From: an uncultured Blautia sp.
Lineage (GTDB): Bacteria > Bacillota > Clostridia > Lachnospirales > Lachnospiraceae
NCBI GenBank assembly: GCA_900547685.1
Contig: URHS01000034.1
Coordinates: forward strand, 1-27,315
Length of the DNA stretch: 27,315 nucleotides
Reading direction: 5' to 3'
Below are positions 1 through 8,072 of this stretch, in pieces (the stretch's first letter is position 1; the number at the start of each line of letters is the position of its first letter). The position numbers and the translations under genes are program-made. Below the pieces are notes generated by a model. It was given only the letters and a program-made list of their open reading frames with translations, had not been told where the DNA came from and made no database searches.

Positions 1-46
1 ATTTTATGATGAATGCTAATCCTGAAAAAGCTAGTAAACTTTCTGC

Positions 47-1612
47 TTATAAGAATGCCAATGTAAGAACCTTTTCCCAATTGCGATGCTCCTTATAACT
101 TTGAGGCGAAGAAGCTTGTTTCACCGCTTGCATCATCAAATCCTGAGGCAGGTTTCTTCCATTCCAAATACACGGGATCAAACGTTTACTTATCTCTGCA
201 TAAAGTCGTTTTCTATTTTTATCAGGAATTGTTAATATTCCTTTTGAATCTGAACCATAAAGTATTTCTGCTATTTCCCGCGTTCCTGGAACTCCATAAT
301 ATCCTATCTTTTTCCTATTTTTATATTTCTCCTGAAGCCACTGACACTCATTATGCCATTTTTCTATATTTTCAAGATATCTTGCTGAATCTAATGTTTT
401 ATATTCTGCCAAAGCCAGACGCCCTGATGTTGCCGCATCAAATGCCATCAATACCATTTTTGATGTAAAGTTAATTTTTTTTCTGTAACCATCTAACGCG
501 CAGTAAAATTGTTCTGCTGTTATGACATTCGTGTCTGAAACAACCATCTCTTGCTTTTCTTCATCAGACTCTCCAAGAAAATCATCCTCAAACGGATTCT
601 CCTCTTCCATATCTTCCGCCTTAAAGTCAAAATTTTTATCGTCTTCACTCCCTGAACTTATCGTCTCTGTATCTGCATCCCAGGACGGCATCTCGATTCC
701 ATCTGATTCCCAGGCTACAATTGTCAATGTATCAAAACTCCGCCCCTGCTTTCTTATAATCCACTTCAACGCATTATGAATTCTTTGAGAGTTTTCATTC
801 CCTATCGCAAATGCCTCTTCTTTTCCTTTAAATCTTCCTCTAAAAGTAAAATTAGTCGTATCATTGGAAGATATCAATTTTGCGCCATCTCCTTCATTTC
901 GTATTTTCTTAGCGTGAAGATACGACGGTGACCCCTGTTTTCCGGTGAGATAATCTAAAGTTTTTTCTGTCTGCAATGACCGTACATACTGAATAAAATT
1001 CTCCTGCAAAGTCCTATCTTTCCAACATTTTTCTTCCAAAACTTCTTTCGTTACTTTCTGTCTCACAACAAATCTTACAAACGATTTATCCTGTGTTACA
1101 CTCTGTATTGTAAATGATTGATCCAAAAAATTATCATCATCTACTACCAAAACGCCACTGTTTATAAGATCTTGCATCACTTCCTTCTTTTTTATGTAAT
1201 GATATATGGCTTTTACTTTTTCATGTGTATACTGTGATAAATACCAGTTTTCTAACGCTTCCATATACATTTGATAACATTCTGCAGCTCTATCTGATTT
1301 TTCTTTCACATATCGGCCGTAATCTCCTGCCAGATACTGAAGATTATCACATAATGGATGAGGTGCCTTTTTTGTACCTGTACGACCTCCTGATTTTTCT
1401 GTAATCGGTATTATCGTCAGCTTGTTCTCATCGGATACTCTGGAGGCATCCAAAAAATTTCCTTCACCATCTATTACAATTTCGATCTGAGCTGTAACAG
1501 TCGTATGATGCAGCGGCAGTAAAACGCAGAAAACATTGCCATATTTTTTTATTATTCCAATCTCCGAGCAATTTCTCTCATATAGCCTAAGTGCTTCTTC
1601 TTCCCAACTCAA
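47..1612 (-). CDS. cas8c: Type I-C Cascade subunit Cas8c (Csd1), probably C-terminally truncated
   Basis: Large subunit of the type I-C CRISPR effector, which recognises the PAM and helps hold target DNA. The N-terminal part carries the Csd1-like stretch PHPLCDNLQYLAGDYGRY near residues 84-101, and the gene directly follows cas5c in the usual I-C order. The start is TTG, overlapping the cas5c stop by 4 bases, with a GAGGAG ribosome binding site about 8 bases upstream, so translation is probably coupled. The product is 521 residues, whereas family members are usually about 570-620. It ends at WEKVLTLAFL, roughly where the family continues with a conserved C-terminal domain. The reading frame one base over stays open to the window edge. 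The missing part is also where I-C systems encode Cas11c from an internal start. Identity is sure; integrity is doubtful. Confidence 0.85.
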   Translation of the reverse strand: MSWEEEALRLYERNCSEIGIIKKYGNVFCVLLPLHHTTVTAQIEIVIDGEGNFLDASRVSDENKLTIIPITEKSGGRTGTKKAPHPLCDNLQYLAGDYGRYVKEKSDRAAECYQMYMEALENWYLSQYTHEKVKAIYHYIKKKEVMQDLINSGVLVVDDDNFLDQSFTIQSVTQDKSFVRFVVRQKVTKEVLEEKCWKDRTLQENFIQYVRSLQTEKTLDYLTGKQGSPSYLHAKKIRNEGDGAKLISSNDTTNFTFRGRFKGKEEAFAIGNENSQRIHNALKWIIRKQGRSFDTLTIVAWESDGIEMPSWDADTETISSGSEDDKNFDFKAEDMEEENPFEDDFLGESDEEKQEMVVSDTNVITAEQFYCALDGYRKKINFTSKMVLMAFDAATSGRLALAEYKTLDSARYLENIEKWHNECQWLQEKYKNRKKIGYYGVPGTREIAEILYGSDSKGILTIPDKNRKRLYAEISKRLIPCIWNGRNLPQDLMMQAVKQASSPQSYKEHRNWEKVLTLAFL

Positions 1613-2346
1613 ACTTGCATCTCCTCTTCCGTAAATTCTCCTAAACCACTAAAGTTTTCTTTTCCGAAATGTCTTACACGCATCTCACGAATAAAACGTT
1701 TCTCAGTACATTCTTCCGGATAAATACATTCGACAATCCCCCCCTGTTTCATCACAGGTCTCCAGAAGTTTGTTGTCATTTTATTTTTCTCTTCTTCCAA
1801 AATTGCTTCATCGGCATAGGTAATCCCATGATACATAAATCCATAAGCCACTTCTCCCTGCATATTGTCATAATAGCTAGTACCTTCTCCAAATTCACAC
1901 GGCTCTACAAAGGCCTGACATTCTCTTGTTCCAAGGAAAACATCTCTTCGTCCCCCGCGCTTTACCATCCGTTTTGCAATATTATGATGTTTATTTTCAT
2001 TCCAATCCTGTTTCAATTCCAGATGATTCGGATTAAATTCAAAATGCGCTCTAACCTGATAGCATACATCTTTCAGATAGGTATAATATGCAAGTTCATT
2101 TCCACCGTTATATGCAATTGGACGTACGCCTTTCGTTTCTGTCTGTATTGGTTTCATAACCCGGAAAGCATCCACTCGCCAGATCAGCGTTGGTTTCCAA
2201 TAAACGCTTTCCACAATCCCCTTTAAAGCCTCATACGTAGGAAGATGATAACTTGACTTTTCTCCTCCGACACGGGTAACAGGGTCGGAAAATAATGCAT
2301 ATTTTCCCTGTACCTGAAATTCTATCGTATTTCTATACTTTTCCAT
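1609..2346 (-). CDS. cas5c: Type I-C Cas5c (Cas5d) pre-crRNA processing endoribonuclease
   Basis: RAMP-fold Cas protein. In type I-C systems Cas5 replaces Cas6: it cuts the repeat RNA and stays bound to the crRNA 5' handle in Cascade. The 245 residues match the family length. Tyr49 (in ESVYWKP) and Lys119-His120 (in NENKHHNIAKR) sit where the catalytic Tyr, Lys and His of the Bacillus halodurans enzyme lie, so the nuclease looks intact. The N-terminal FQVQGKYALFSDP and the glycine-rich GGRRDVFLGTREC are typical. The ATG start has a strong AAGGAGGGG ribosome binding site. The gene lies 20 bases after cas3 and overlaps cas8c by 4 bases, so the three form one transcription unit. Confidence 0.95.
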   Translation of the reverse strand: MEKYRNTIEFQVQGKYALFSDPVTRVGGEKSSYHLPTYEALKGIVESVYWKPTLIWRVDAFRVMKPIQTETKGVRPIAYNGGNELAYYTYLKDVCYQVRAHFEFNPNHLELKQDWNENKHHNIAKRMVKRGGRRDVFLGTRECQAFVEPCEFGEGTSYYDNMQGEVAYGFMYHGITYADEAILEEEKNKMTTNFWRPVMKQGGIVECIYPEECTEKRFIREMRVRHFGKENFSGLGEFTEEEMQV

Positions 2347-2366
2347 ATTCTCCCCTCCTTTTCCAT

Positions 2367-4859
2367 TTAGAAAAATATCGAATACATCTTCGGTTCATCG
2401 ATCACACCAACTTTTTTATCATAATAATCTTTATTTAAAACTAAGATCCCTGAGTCTCCAGGGCTGTAAATTGCTCGATTCAATCGTTCTTTCATCGATT
2501 GAGAAATTCCTACAGTGTATAATTGTAATTTCCTTAATATTTTTTTCTGTTCAGCTAAATTTATATATGTATTTTCTAATTCACGTATCAAATTTTCTGC
2601 CTCCTTATTATAGGGAACCACAACAGATATCTTTTCATCATCTGAGATTACCTTAAAATATTCTCCTGCCGTTTTAAATGCCTGACTTAATAATGGTTGT
2701 TGATATTTTCCAACATGATATCTCCTGTACTGATTACGTCCTATGTCATTTTTTCCCAATAAATCCACTAAATTTGTTCCCCATAGTCCCTTTTTTAAAC
2801 CTACATTCTTCATATTCTCTTCTCCTGATTTTGAAACCGGATATTTCGTTATCTCCGATCCCAATTCATGATAATACAGTTGATAATATCTTTTAATCGC
2901 CAACTGGGAATCTAACGCATAATCAAACCTCTCTTTTTGTTCCTGAAACTCATATAGTAATCTTTCACATGCTTCTTGCGCTTTTTCTATTTCCTGAAGT
3001 TTATCTATTCGTTCTATATCTGGTGATAATTTAACAATATACACTTTACCCAGATTTTTTTGCTCTCTATGACGATTACATCTTCCTGCAGCCTGAATAA
3101 TACTATCCAGACCAGAGAGGGATCTGATAACACATTCAAATGAAAAATTCACTCCCGCTTCAATTAGTTGTGTACTGACACAAAAGATCTTTTTTCTCCC
3201 TTTCAATCCAAGCTTAATCGCATATAATTCATCTCTCCGATTCTGCGGACACATATTTGTACTCAAATGGTAAATGGTCTCTTCTTTATCCCATACAGTT
3301 TTTACCGCTTCATAAAGTAATTTTGCAGTCTCTTTTGTATTCACAATTACCAAAACAGACGTACACTTTTTAAACTGATTCAATACAAAATTCTTTAAAT
3401 CTTCTATCTGCATTCCTCCGGGTATCGATTTCGTTTTATCTATTATCTCTACTCGTTTAAATGCTTCTGCATATTTTCCTGCATCCCCTGCCATCTCAGG
3501 ACAATCCACAATATTATTTTCCTCTAATTTTGCCAGTGACGGTTGTGTTGCTGAACAAAGAATTACAGTTGTATTGCAAAACTGACTCAAAAAATTAACC
3601 GCCAGATGAAAAAGTTCCATACAACGTACTGGTAATGCCTGTACTTCATCAAAAATCACAACGCTATTACATAAAGTATACATTCTCCGAATGCTGCTTT
3701 TCTGCCCTGAAAATAATGTATTAAGCATCTGAACTGCTGTAGTCACGATAATTGGACAATCCCAATTTTCTGTCAACTTTCTATATTTTTCTGCATCCTT
3801 CTCATTTTCCTGAATCACATTACAATGATGTTCTAAAACAAACTCTTCCTGTCCAACAGCCGCCCGGATATCTGCTGCATTTTGTTCTAAAATAGAATTA
3901 AAAGGGGCTACATAAAAAATATGTTCTTTGTTATACTTTTCCGCATGATACAGTGCAAAACGCAAACTACTAAATGTTTTTCCCGCTCCTGTCGGAACAG
4001 TCAAACGATATAATCGATTTTCTGTCATCGCTGCCTGATAACACAAATCAGAAATCTCATTTCTATATCGACTCAATAAACTATAACGATTCTCTGATAT
4101 GACGTGCTTCATATAATTATCATAATTAGAAATTGCCCCATGCCAGATTTCACGTTTTTTTTCTTCGGAAACCCTGGACGGAAGAGCTGCTTTTTCCGAA
4201 AAACAAGCAGCATCACTCCAGTCACTATCAATTAACAATGACAGAACAAGACGCTCATACATTCCCAGATAGAACTCTCTGTCACCTGCTTTCCCTTCCT
4301 GCACAACACATGCGAATTTATCCACTTCCTGATATAATCTTTTAAAATCCTTATGTGCCGCTTTCATAAGTGCTGACAAAAGATTTTTATCGCAAATTTT
4401 AAAATATTGTTTTTCTATTGTTGCAAAATCTATTCCTTTTTCTCTTCTGATTTCCGATATGGTCTTTCCGCTTTCAAAATCAATACAATCGCAAATCCCA
4501 TGATGAGAATAGATCGCTGTTCCGATTATTTGTGATACGACACTTCCATGCATTATCTTTTCAGCAAGATACCCTCCTGCAGAAGAATGATCCACATGAC
4601 GTTTTACCTTTTCTTCGTTCTGTAACACCGCTTCCATATAATTCTGAAAATCATCGCTGATTTTTCCGGCATCATGAAGTATAGCTACCACGCGTATCAA
4701 ATTTTTCAAAATATCCAATGGACAATTCTGCTCTGCTAAACATAAAACGTTATTTAAATGGTTTCTTAACTCCTGTGTTCTCTTTGTCTCATCGTCTACG
4801 CGTGCAAGAAATTGATCTTTTCCCAAAAACAGGCGCTTTCCTTCTGTATAATTATCCAT
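2367..4859 (-). CDS. cas3: CRISPR-associated nuclease-helicase Cas3
   Basis: Target-degrading nuclease and 3'-5' helicase of the type I system, recruited once Cascade has bound its target. It is 830 residues long with both halves present. The N-terminal HD nuclease has HD at residues 62-63 (AILHDAGK), His91 in VDHSSAGG, and a His pair at 119-120. The superfamily 2 helicase has Walker A VPTGAGKT (288-295), DEVQ (404-407), SAT (436-438), and the motif VI stretch QAAGRCNRH (589-597). No motif is missing, so the protein looks functional. The ATG is preceded by GGAGG. It is the first gene of the cas operon, as usual in type I-C. Confidence 0.96.
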   Translation of the reverse strand: MDNYTEGKRLFLGKDQFLARVDDETKRTQELRNHLNNVLCLAEQNCPLDILKNLIRVVAILHDAGKISDDFQNYMEAVLQNEEKVKRHVDHSSAGGYLAEKIMHGSVVSQIIGTAIYSHHGICDCIDFESGKTISEIRREKGIDFATIEKQYFKICDKNLLSALMKAAHKDFKRLYQEVDKFACVVQEGKAGDREFYLGMYERLVLSLLIDSDWSDAACFSEKAALPSRVSEEKKREIWHGAISNYDNYMKHVISENRYSLLSRYRNEISDLCYQAAMTENRLYRLTVPTGAGKTFSSLRFALYHAEKYNKEHIFYVAPFNSILEQNAADIRAAVGQEEFVLEHHCNVIQENEKDAEKYRKLTENWDCPIIVTTAVQMLNTLFSGQKSSIRRMYTLCNSVVIFDEVQALPVRCMELFHLAVNFLSQFCNTTVILCSATQPSLAKLEENNIVDCPEMAGDAGKYAEAFKRVEIIDKTKSIPGGMQIEDLKNFVLNQFKKCTSVLVIVNTKETAKLLYEAVKTVWDKEETIYHLSTNMCPQNRRDELYAIKLGLKGRKKIFCVSTQLIEAGVNFSFECVIRSLSGLDSIIQAAGRCNRHREQKNLGKVYIVKLSPDIERIDKLQEIEKAQEACERLLYEFQEQKERFDYALDSQLAIKRYYQLYYHELGSEITKYPVSKSGEENMKNVGLKKGLWGTNLVDLLGKNDIGRNQYRRYHVGKYQQPLLSQAFKTAGEYFKVISDDEKISVVVPYNKEAENLIRELENTYINLAEQKKILRKLQLYTVGISQSMKERLNRAIYSPGDSGILVLNKDYYDKKVGVIDEPKMYSIFF

Positions 4860-4930
4860 AAATCCTCCATTAATCGTTTACTACACAGAAATAATTATAG
4901 TACTAAACAACTCTTTTACTTAACTCTAAC
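4860..4930 (-). promoter_or_regulatory. Upstream region of the cas operon with a possible -10 element
   Basis: The cas3 ribosome binding site GGAGG lies just upstream of the ATG. About 35 bases upstream on the minus strand is a perfect TATAAT (4894-4899), but no convincing -35 hexamer lies 16-18 bases before it. The promoter call is therefore tentative. The rest of the gap up to 5103 is very AT-rich, and I see no gene or repeat in it. Confidence 0.3.
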
Positions 4931-5103
4931 TATATACCTGTATTTCACAAAAATCAATATTTTAAACATAAAATAATATAAATGTAATTTTATAAATGAA
5001 TCTATTTCCAGTCTTGTACTTTAATTTTAAATATGATAAATTAATTTTGTCGGGTTTCTTTACCTGTGAGTTGAAAAATATTTTTTTAAGTTTATCTACT
5101 CAG

Positions 5104-5158
5104 GAAAAAGGAGCCACTGTTTCATCGTTCCAAAATGGATTAATAAAACAATGGCTCT
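5104..5158 (-). terminator. Rho-independent terminator after recombinase remnant
   Basis: Read on the minus strand, GAGCCATTGTTT pairs with AAACAGTGGCTC (one wobble pair) across a loop of about 24 bases and is followed by CTTTTT. It overlaps the stop codon of the recombinase remnant and would end its transcript. Confidence 0.6.
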
Positions 5159-5424
5159 TTCAAAACACCTCTTTTGTTACAGTTATATATTTGATTGTTA
5201 CTATTTAGAGCTATTTTATTTTCACATGCGTCTGCCGCTAAAATGCTTTCATTTAATCCCAAATCACCTAATAATCGAAGATAAATATCCATATTTCCAT
5301 TTTTGTCTACTTCTATTTTCTTAATCAATCTCTCTAACTGTACATTGGACATCTTGTGAATATCTGTAATATCTTCAATCTGCTTAAAGACATCTCCGGC
5401 ACGCTGAGTGTATTCGGAGAAAAA
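5140..5424 (-). pseudogene. C-terminal remnant of a large serine recombinase (first type)
   Basis: Only the last 90 or so residues remain. The frame runs from about SEYTQRAGDVFKQIEDITDI through LIKKIEVDKNGNMDIYLRLL to the stop. This is the coiled tail and terminal strand typical of TnpX/TndX-like large serine recombinases, with no resolvase or zinc domains. There is no start codon at the break: upstream of about 5424 the DNA reads instead as a phosphatase-like gene in another frame. It is therefore the debris of an integrative element, not a live gene. A Met at 5352 opens a 70-residue ORF, but that is internal to the recombinase domain. The family assignment rests on remembered motif resemblance. 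Confidence 0.6.
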
Positions 5425-5639
5425 TAATTCAGACCATATTCTGATAATACAGATAAATCAATATCATGAACTGCTACTTGAAACAGACGTGTCGGTTTTC
5501 CCTTATAGTCCACAACACAATAATTTTCATCATGAAATTTCCCAGGTGGATCATAAAAACTAATTACCGCAGTATTTTCAGGAAACCTTGTTTTTAACAA
5601 CATTTCTATTGTATTTCTTGAATAAATCCCGACTTTCAT
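5424..5639 (-). pseudogene. Truncated dual-specificity phosphatase-like protein
   Basis: A good ATG start (5639) follows the ribosome binding site AGGAGAAGGAG. The first 70 or so residues (MKVGIYSRNTIEMLLKTRFP, then TAVISFYDPPGKF and a VFQVAVHDIDL-like segment) resemble small phosphatase-like proteins common in Lachnospiraceae. Those proteins continue to a CX5R catalytic loop. Here the similarity stops at about LNYFSP, where the frame runs into the recombinase remnant and ends out of frame at 5334. The catalytic cysteine and arginine are absent, so the product would be inactive. The family call is from memory of the N-terminal pattern and is moderately sure; the truncation is seen directly. 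Confidence 0.5.
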
Positions 5640-5667
5640 TCTCCTTCTCCTAACTTTTCGACATACT

Positions 5668-6534
5668 CTATAAAATACTTTGTTGCATCCCATGTACCAT
5701 CCAGTATTTTTTATCTCCACAATCATCAATTAAAACAATACTTTTACTATACTTTCTACGACTACATATATCATTGTCTTGAATCTCACCTATCATCTCT
5801 TTCGGATTTTGGACTAACTGGAAATGCAAGGTATATTTCTCAACTACTTCCTTCGATTTATTTCCTGTGATATAGAAAGAAGAATAATACGAAAACTCAT
5901 TTTCATTTTTTGTGCGATAGTTGTAAAAATGAAGATACTTGTACCGGCTTATATTCCCCTCAACACTAATTACATAACTATCAAAATCTGCAAATTCTTG
6001 CACTGTAAATTCATCTTTTGTAATCCATTTTCTACCATCTTTCATACACACATATACATCAATCCAATGCACCTCTTGATGGGGAAATGGATTTTTTATC
6101 TTTATTCTCATCAAAAGCAACATCTTTATACATCTTCTTTATTAAATGAAAAGATAACGATAATGTTTTTATGTTTTCGTGTATGTGTAAGAACATGATA
6201 TCCGTCAAAGAAACTTCCTTATGTGATGCTAATCCAGCATCTACAGTTGCCTTGAAAAACTTTCCGTCATCTGTGTACCTACATAATTTGCAAACCCCAT
6301 CTTCTACAAAGTCATCAATATCTTCATCGAATACTTTCGCACCCAGATTCTTTAGATAATTTCTAACAATTCGTCTATCATCAGAATTTGCTTTCGGATT
6401 GAATGTATATCCGTAGATGTATCTGATATTATTTGAATCAAATTCACCACTCGAATCATACACAAGTTGAAGTACGTCACCATCTGTATCTGCGTTCCAA
6501 TTGAATTTGATATTATCAAAATCATCGAGATAAA
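5668..6534 (-). pseudogene. Frameshifted, N-terminally truncated hypothetical protein
   Basis: Two open frames overlap by about 65 bases: 6463 down to 6059, and 6123 down to 5668. This is more than normal gene overlap. Joining them by a one-base slip at the run of six A (minus strand; T6 at 6092-6097) gives a smooth reading from AFDENKDK into NPFPHQEVHWIDVYV, so one gene of about 290 codons probably broke there. The upper frame stays open upstream of the GTG at 6463, through LDDFDNIKFNWNADTDGD, to about 6534, where a stop comes from the neighbouring recombinase fragment. The true start has therefore been lost. I do not recognise the protein. It is acidic in its first half, with no membrane segment. 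Confidence 0.5.
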
Positions 6535-6536
6535 TA

Positions 6537-6899
6537 CGGATTTATGAGGACGACATCAACGGCACAATCAGCCATGAGCAATTTTTGAAGCTGTCCGCTG
6601 AGTATGAAGCAGAACAGAAAGAGCTGACGGAAAAGGTAAAGACGTAACAACAGGAAGTGGATACCTACGAACAGAATAAAAGCGACTTTGACAGCTTTGC
6701 CACCATTATCCGCAAGTATGTAGGAATAACCGAATTAACGCCTACTATCGTCAATGAGTTTATCAAGAAGATAATCGTCCACGCACCGGAGAAGACAGAC
6801 GGCAAGCGTTTTCAGAAAGTGGATATTATTTTTAACTTCGTGAGAGAAATCCATTTGTCGACTGACCCGCAGACGGAACAGAAAGAAACCGATAAATAG
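6537..6899 (+). pseudogene. C-terminal remnant of a second large serine recombinase (DUF4368-like tail)
   Basis: The plus-strand frame reads RIYEDDINGTISHEQFLKLS, then AEYEAEQKELTEKVKT, a TAA stop at 6645-6647, then QQEVDTYEQNKSDFDSF, TPTIVNEFIKKIIVHAPEK and the final stop at 6899. This is the coiled-coil and C-terminal DUF4368-type tail of large serine recombinases carried by conjugative and mobilisable transposons. The homology runs through the stop without a frame change, so the TAA (perhaps once a Leu codon) is a decay mutation. Everything upstream of about 6537 is missing. Base composition is visibly GC-richer (about 42% in two 60-base samples) than the surrounding genes, which suggests foreign origin. 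A GTG at 6657 could open an 80-codon ORF, but it has no ribosome binding site. Confidence 0.75.
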
Positions 6900-6906
6900 G
6901 AAAAGA

Positions 6907-6946
6907 CGGCATAGCCCTTGAACGGGGCTATACCGCCTAATTTAAA
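6907..6946 (+). terminator. Terminator-like hairpin after the plus-strand recombinase remnant
   Basis: CGGCATAGCCC (6907-6917) pairs with GGGCTATACCG (6925-6935), with one mismatch in 11 bp and a 7-base loop. It starts 8 bases after the recombinase stop. The downstream T-tract is poor (CCTAATTT). The gap from here to 7106 holds no gene I can support. It is where an old element boundary would be expected, but no direct repeat is evident. Confidence 0.55.
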
Positions 6947-7106
6947 AATATACTTCCTTGTAACCGAAAACCCTTCTGATTTCCTGCTTAGTAAAGCTGT
7001 GAATATAAAAATGCCTTTAAACGCAATAATGGAGCAGGATTTATAAAATCCCACCCCAACTATTGACATAAAATCAAAAATTATACTGTAGCACTTCTCA
7101 ATTCTT

Positions 7107-7673
7107 TTATCTTATAAAATTAGTTTTAATTTTTTCTTCCGGTTCCGGTTTCAAAATACCTGCATTTTTTCCTGCTTCCAGACATTTCAAAACCCATGCC
7201 ATATTTGTACCCAAAGTTCTCATAATCTGAAGTCCTTCTTCATCCTGCATTACTTCCTCCGGTGTATTTCCATGAACCATATTCCAATAATTTGATGAAA
7301 TTACAGGCATCTGAAAAAACTGGAAATATTTTGTAAGAACTTCTAAAGTTGCAGTGGTTCCTGCTCGTCTTGCGGATGCAATAGCTGCTGCCGGTTTATA
7401 AAGCATGTGCTTTCCTGCTAATGAAGAAAGCTTATCCATAAATTCTATGATCTGACCTGTAGGAGATGCCCAATATACAGGAGATCCCACAATCAATCCA
7501 TCTGCAGTTTCCAACTTCTTTGCAGCCGCTTTTACATTTTCCATATCGGCGTTTCCTGCTTGAAAAATCTCTATTTCGATTCCCTGATTATTTAGCGATG
7601 TTGCTATCTGATTTAATGCTGTAAAAGTACACCCTTCTTTTCTGGGACTTCCGTTTAATAATAATACTTTCAT
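7107..7673 (-). CDS. Flavodoxin-fold NAD(P)H-dependent FMN reductase family protein
   Basis: A soluble flavoprotein of the NAD(P)H-dependent oxidoreductase/iron-sulfur flavoprotein-like family, probably reducing quinones or other small acceptors. The N-terminal MKVLLLNGSPRKEGCT is the FMN phosphate-binding loop. The segment DGLIVGSPVYWASPTGQ is the second flavin-contacting motif. I start at the ATG at 7673, giving 188 residues, because AAAGGAA lies 9 bases upstream and the flavodoxin fold begins at once. An upstream in-frame start would add 15 asparagine-rich residues with no family support. No iron-sulfur cysteine cluster is visible, so it is a plain FMN reductase type. It has no obvious operon partner. 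Confidence 0.85.
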   Translation of the reverse strand: MKVLLLNGSPRKEGCTFTALNQIATSLNNQGIEIEIFQAGNADMENVKAAAKKLETADGLIVGSPVYWASPTGQIIEFMDKLSSLAGKHMLYKPAAAIASARRAGTTATLEVLTKYFQFFQMPVISSNYWNMVHGNTPEEVMQDEEGLQIMRTLGTNMAWVLKCLEAGKNAGILKPEPEEKIKTNFIR

Positions 7674-7762
7674 TCTATTATTCCTTTCCTTTCCATTTCT
7701 GTTATTATTATACTTCAAATTATACTTTGGTGCTATCTGAATATTACAAAGCCTAAAAATTA

Positions 7763-8044
7763 TTACTTATTTCTCATTTTTCCAATAATTATCGCATTAA
7801 TTAAAAACATAATTATTACATATCCGGATAATATTGAAAACATAGTAGGAATAACATCTAATAAAGCACTCCAATCTTCTTTATTAACCCAATCTAATAC
7901 CATTTTATGCCCAAATAAAAGTGTTAAGGAAACGAATGCCAGAGAAGAAGCGGAAGCCCAATATCCCATAATATTTTTCTTTAAAGTCATTATCCAACCT
8001 ATCATACAAAATATTATGCTAAAAACAGCACATACAATCCACAT
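7763..8044 (-). CDS. Small hypothetical membrane protein
   Basis: I do not recognise this 93-residue protein. It has three hydrophobic stretches, at about residues 2-19, 27-46 and 66-86, separated by short polar loops, one containing VNKEDW. It ends in a basic tail (GKMRNK). It is probably an integral inner-membrane protein. It starts 28 bases after the ferritin stop on the same strand, with GAGGTGG upstream of the ATG, so it may be the last gene of the epimerase-ferritin operon. A link to iron handling would be only guilt by association. Confidence 0.65.
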   Translation of the reverse strand: MWIVCAVFSIIFCMIGWIMTLKKNIMGYWASASSLAFVSLTLLFGHKMVLDWVNKEDWSALLDVIPTMFSILSGYVIIMFLINAIIIGKMRNK

Positions 8045-8072
8045 ATAACCACCTCGTAAAGTCCCTTATTTT

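Noticed and set aside
1669..2226. 185-codon plus-strand ORF opposite cas5c
   Set aside because: Antisense shadow of a well-conserved gene, rich in Ile, Phe and His as expected from the reverse of AT-rich coding DNA.
1..5000. CRISPR array near the cas genes
   Set aside because: No repeated 30-36 base unit with regular spacing is visible; in type I-C the array normally lies beyond cas2, which is outside the window.
4996..5208. Plus-strand 70-codon ORF between cas3 and the recombinase remnant
   Set aside because: Low-complexity, AT-driven sequence with no ribosome binding site, overlapping a terminator and the recombinase tail on the other strand.
7065..7090. TTGACA followed by TATACT as a plus-strand promoter
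   Set aside because: Spacing is only 13 bases and no plus-strand gene follows.
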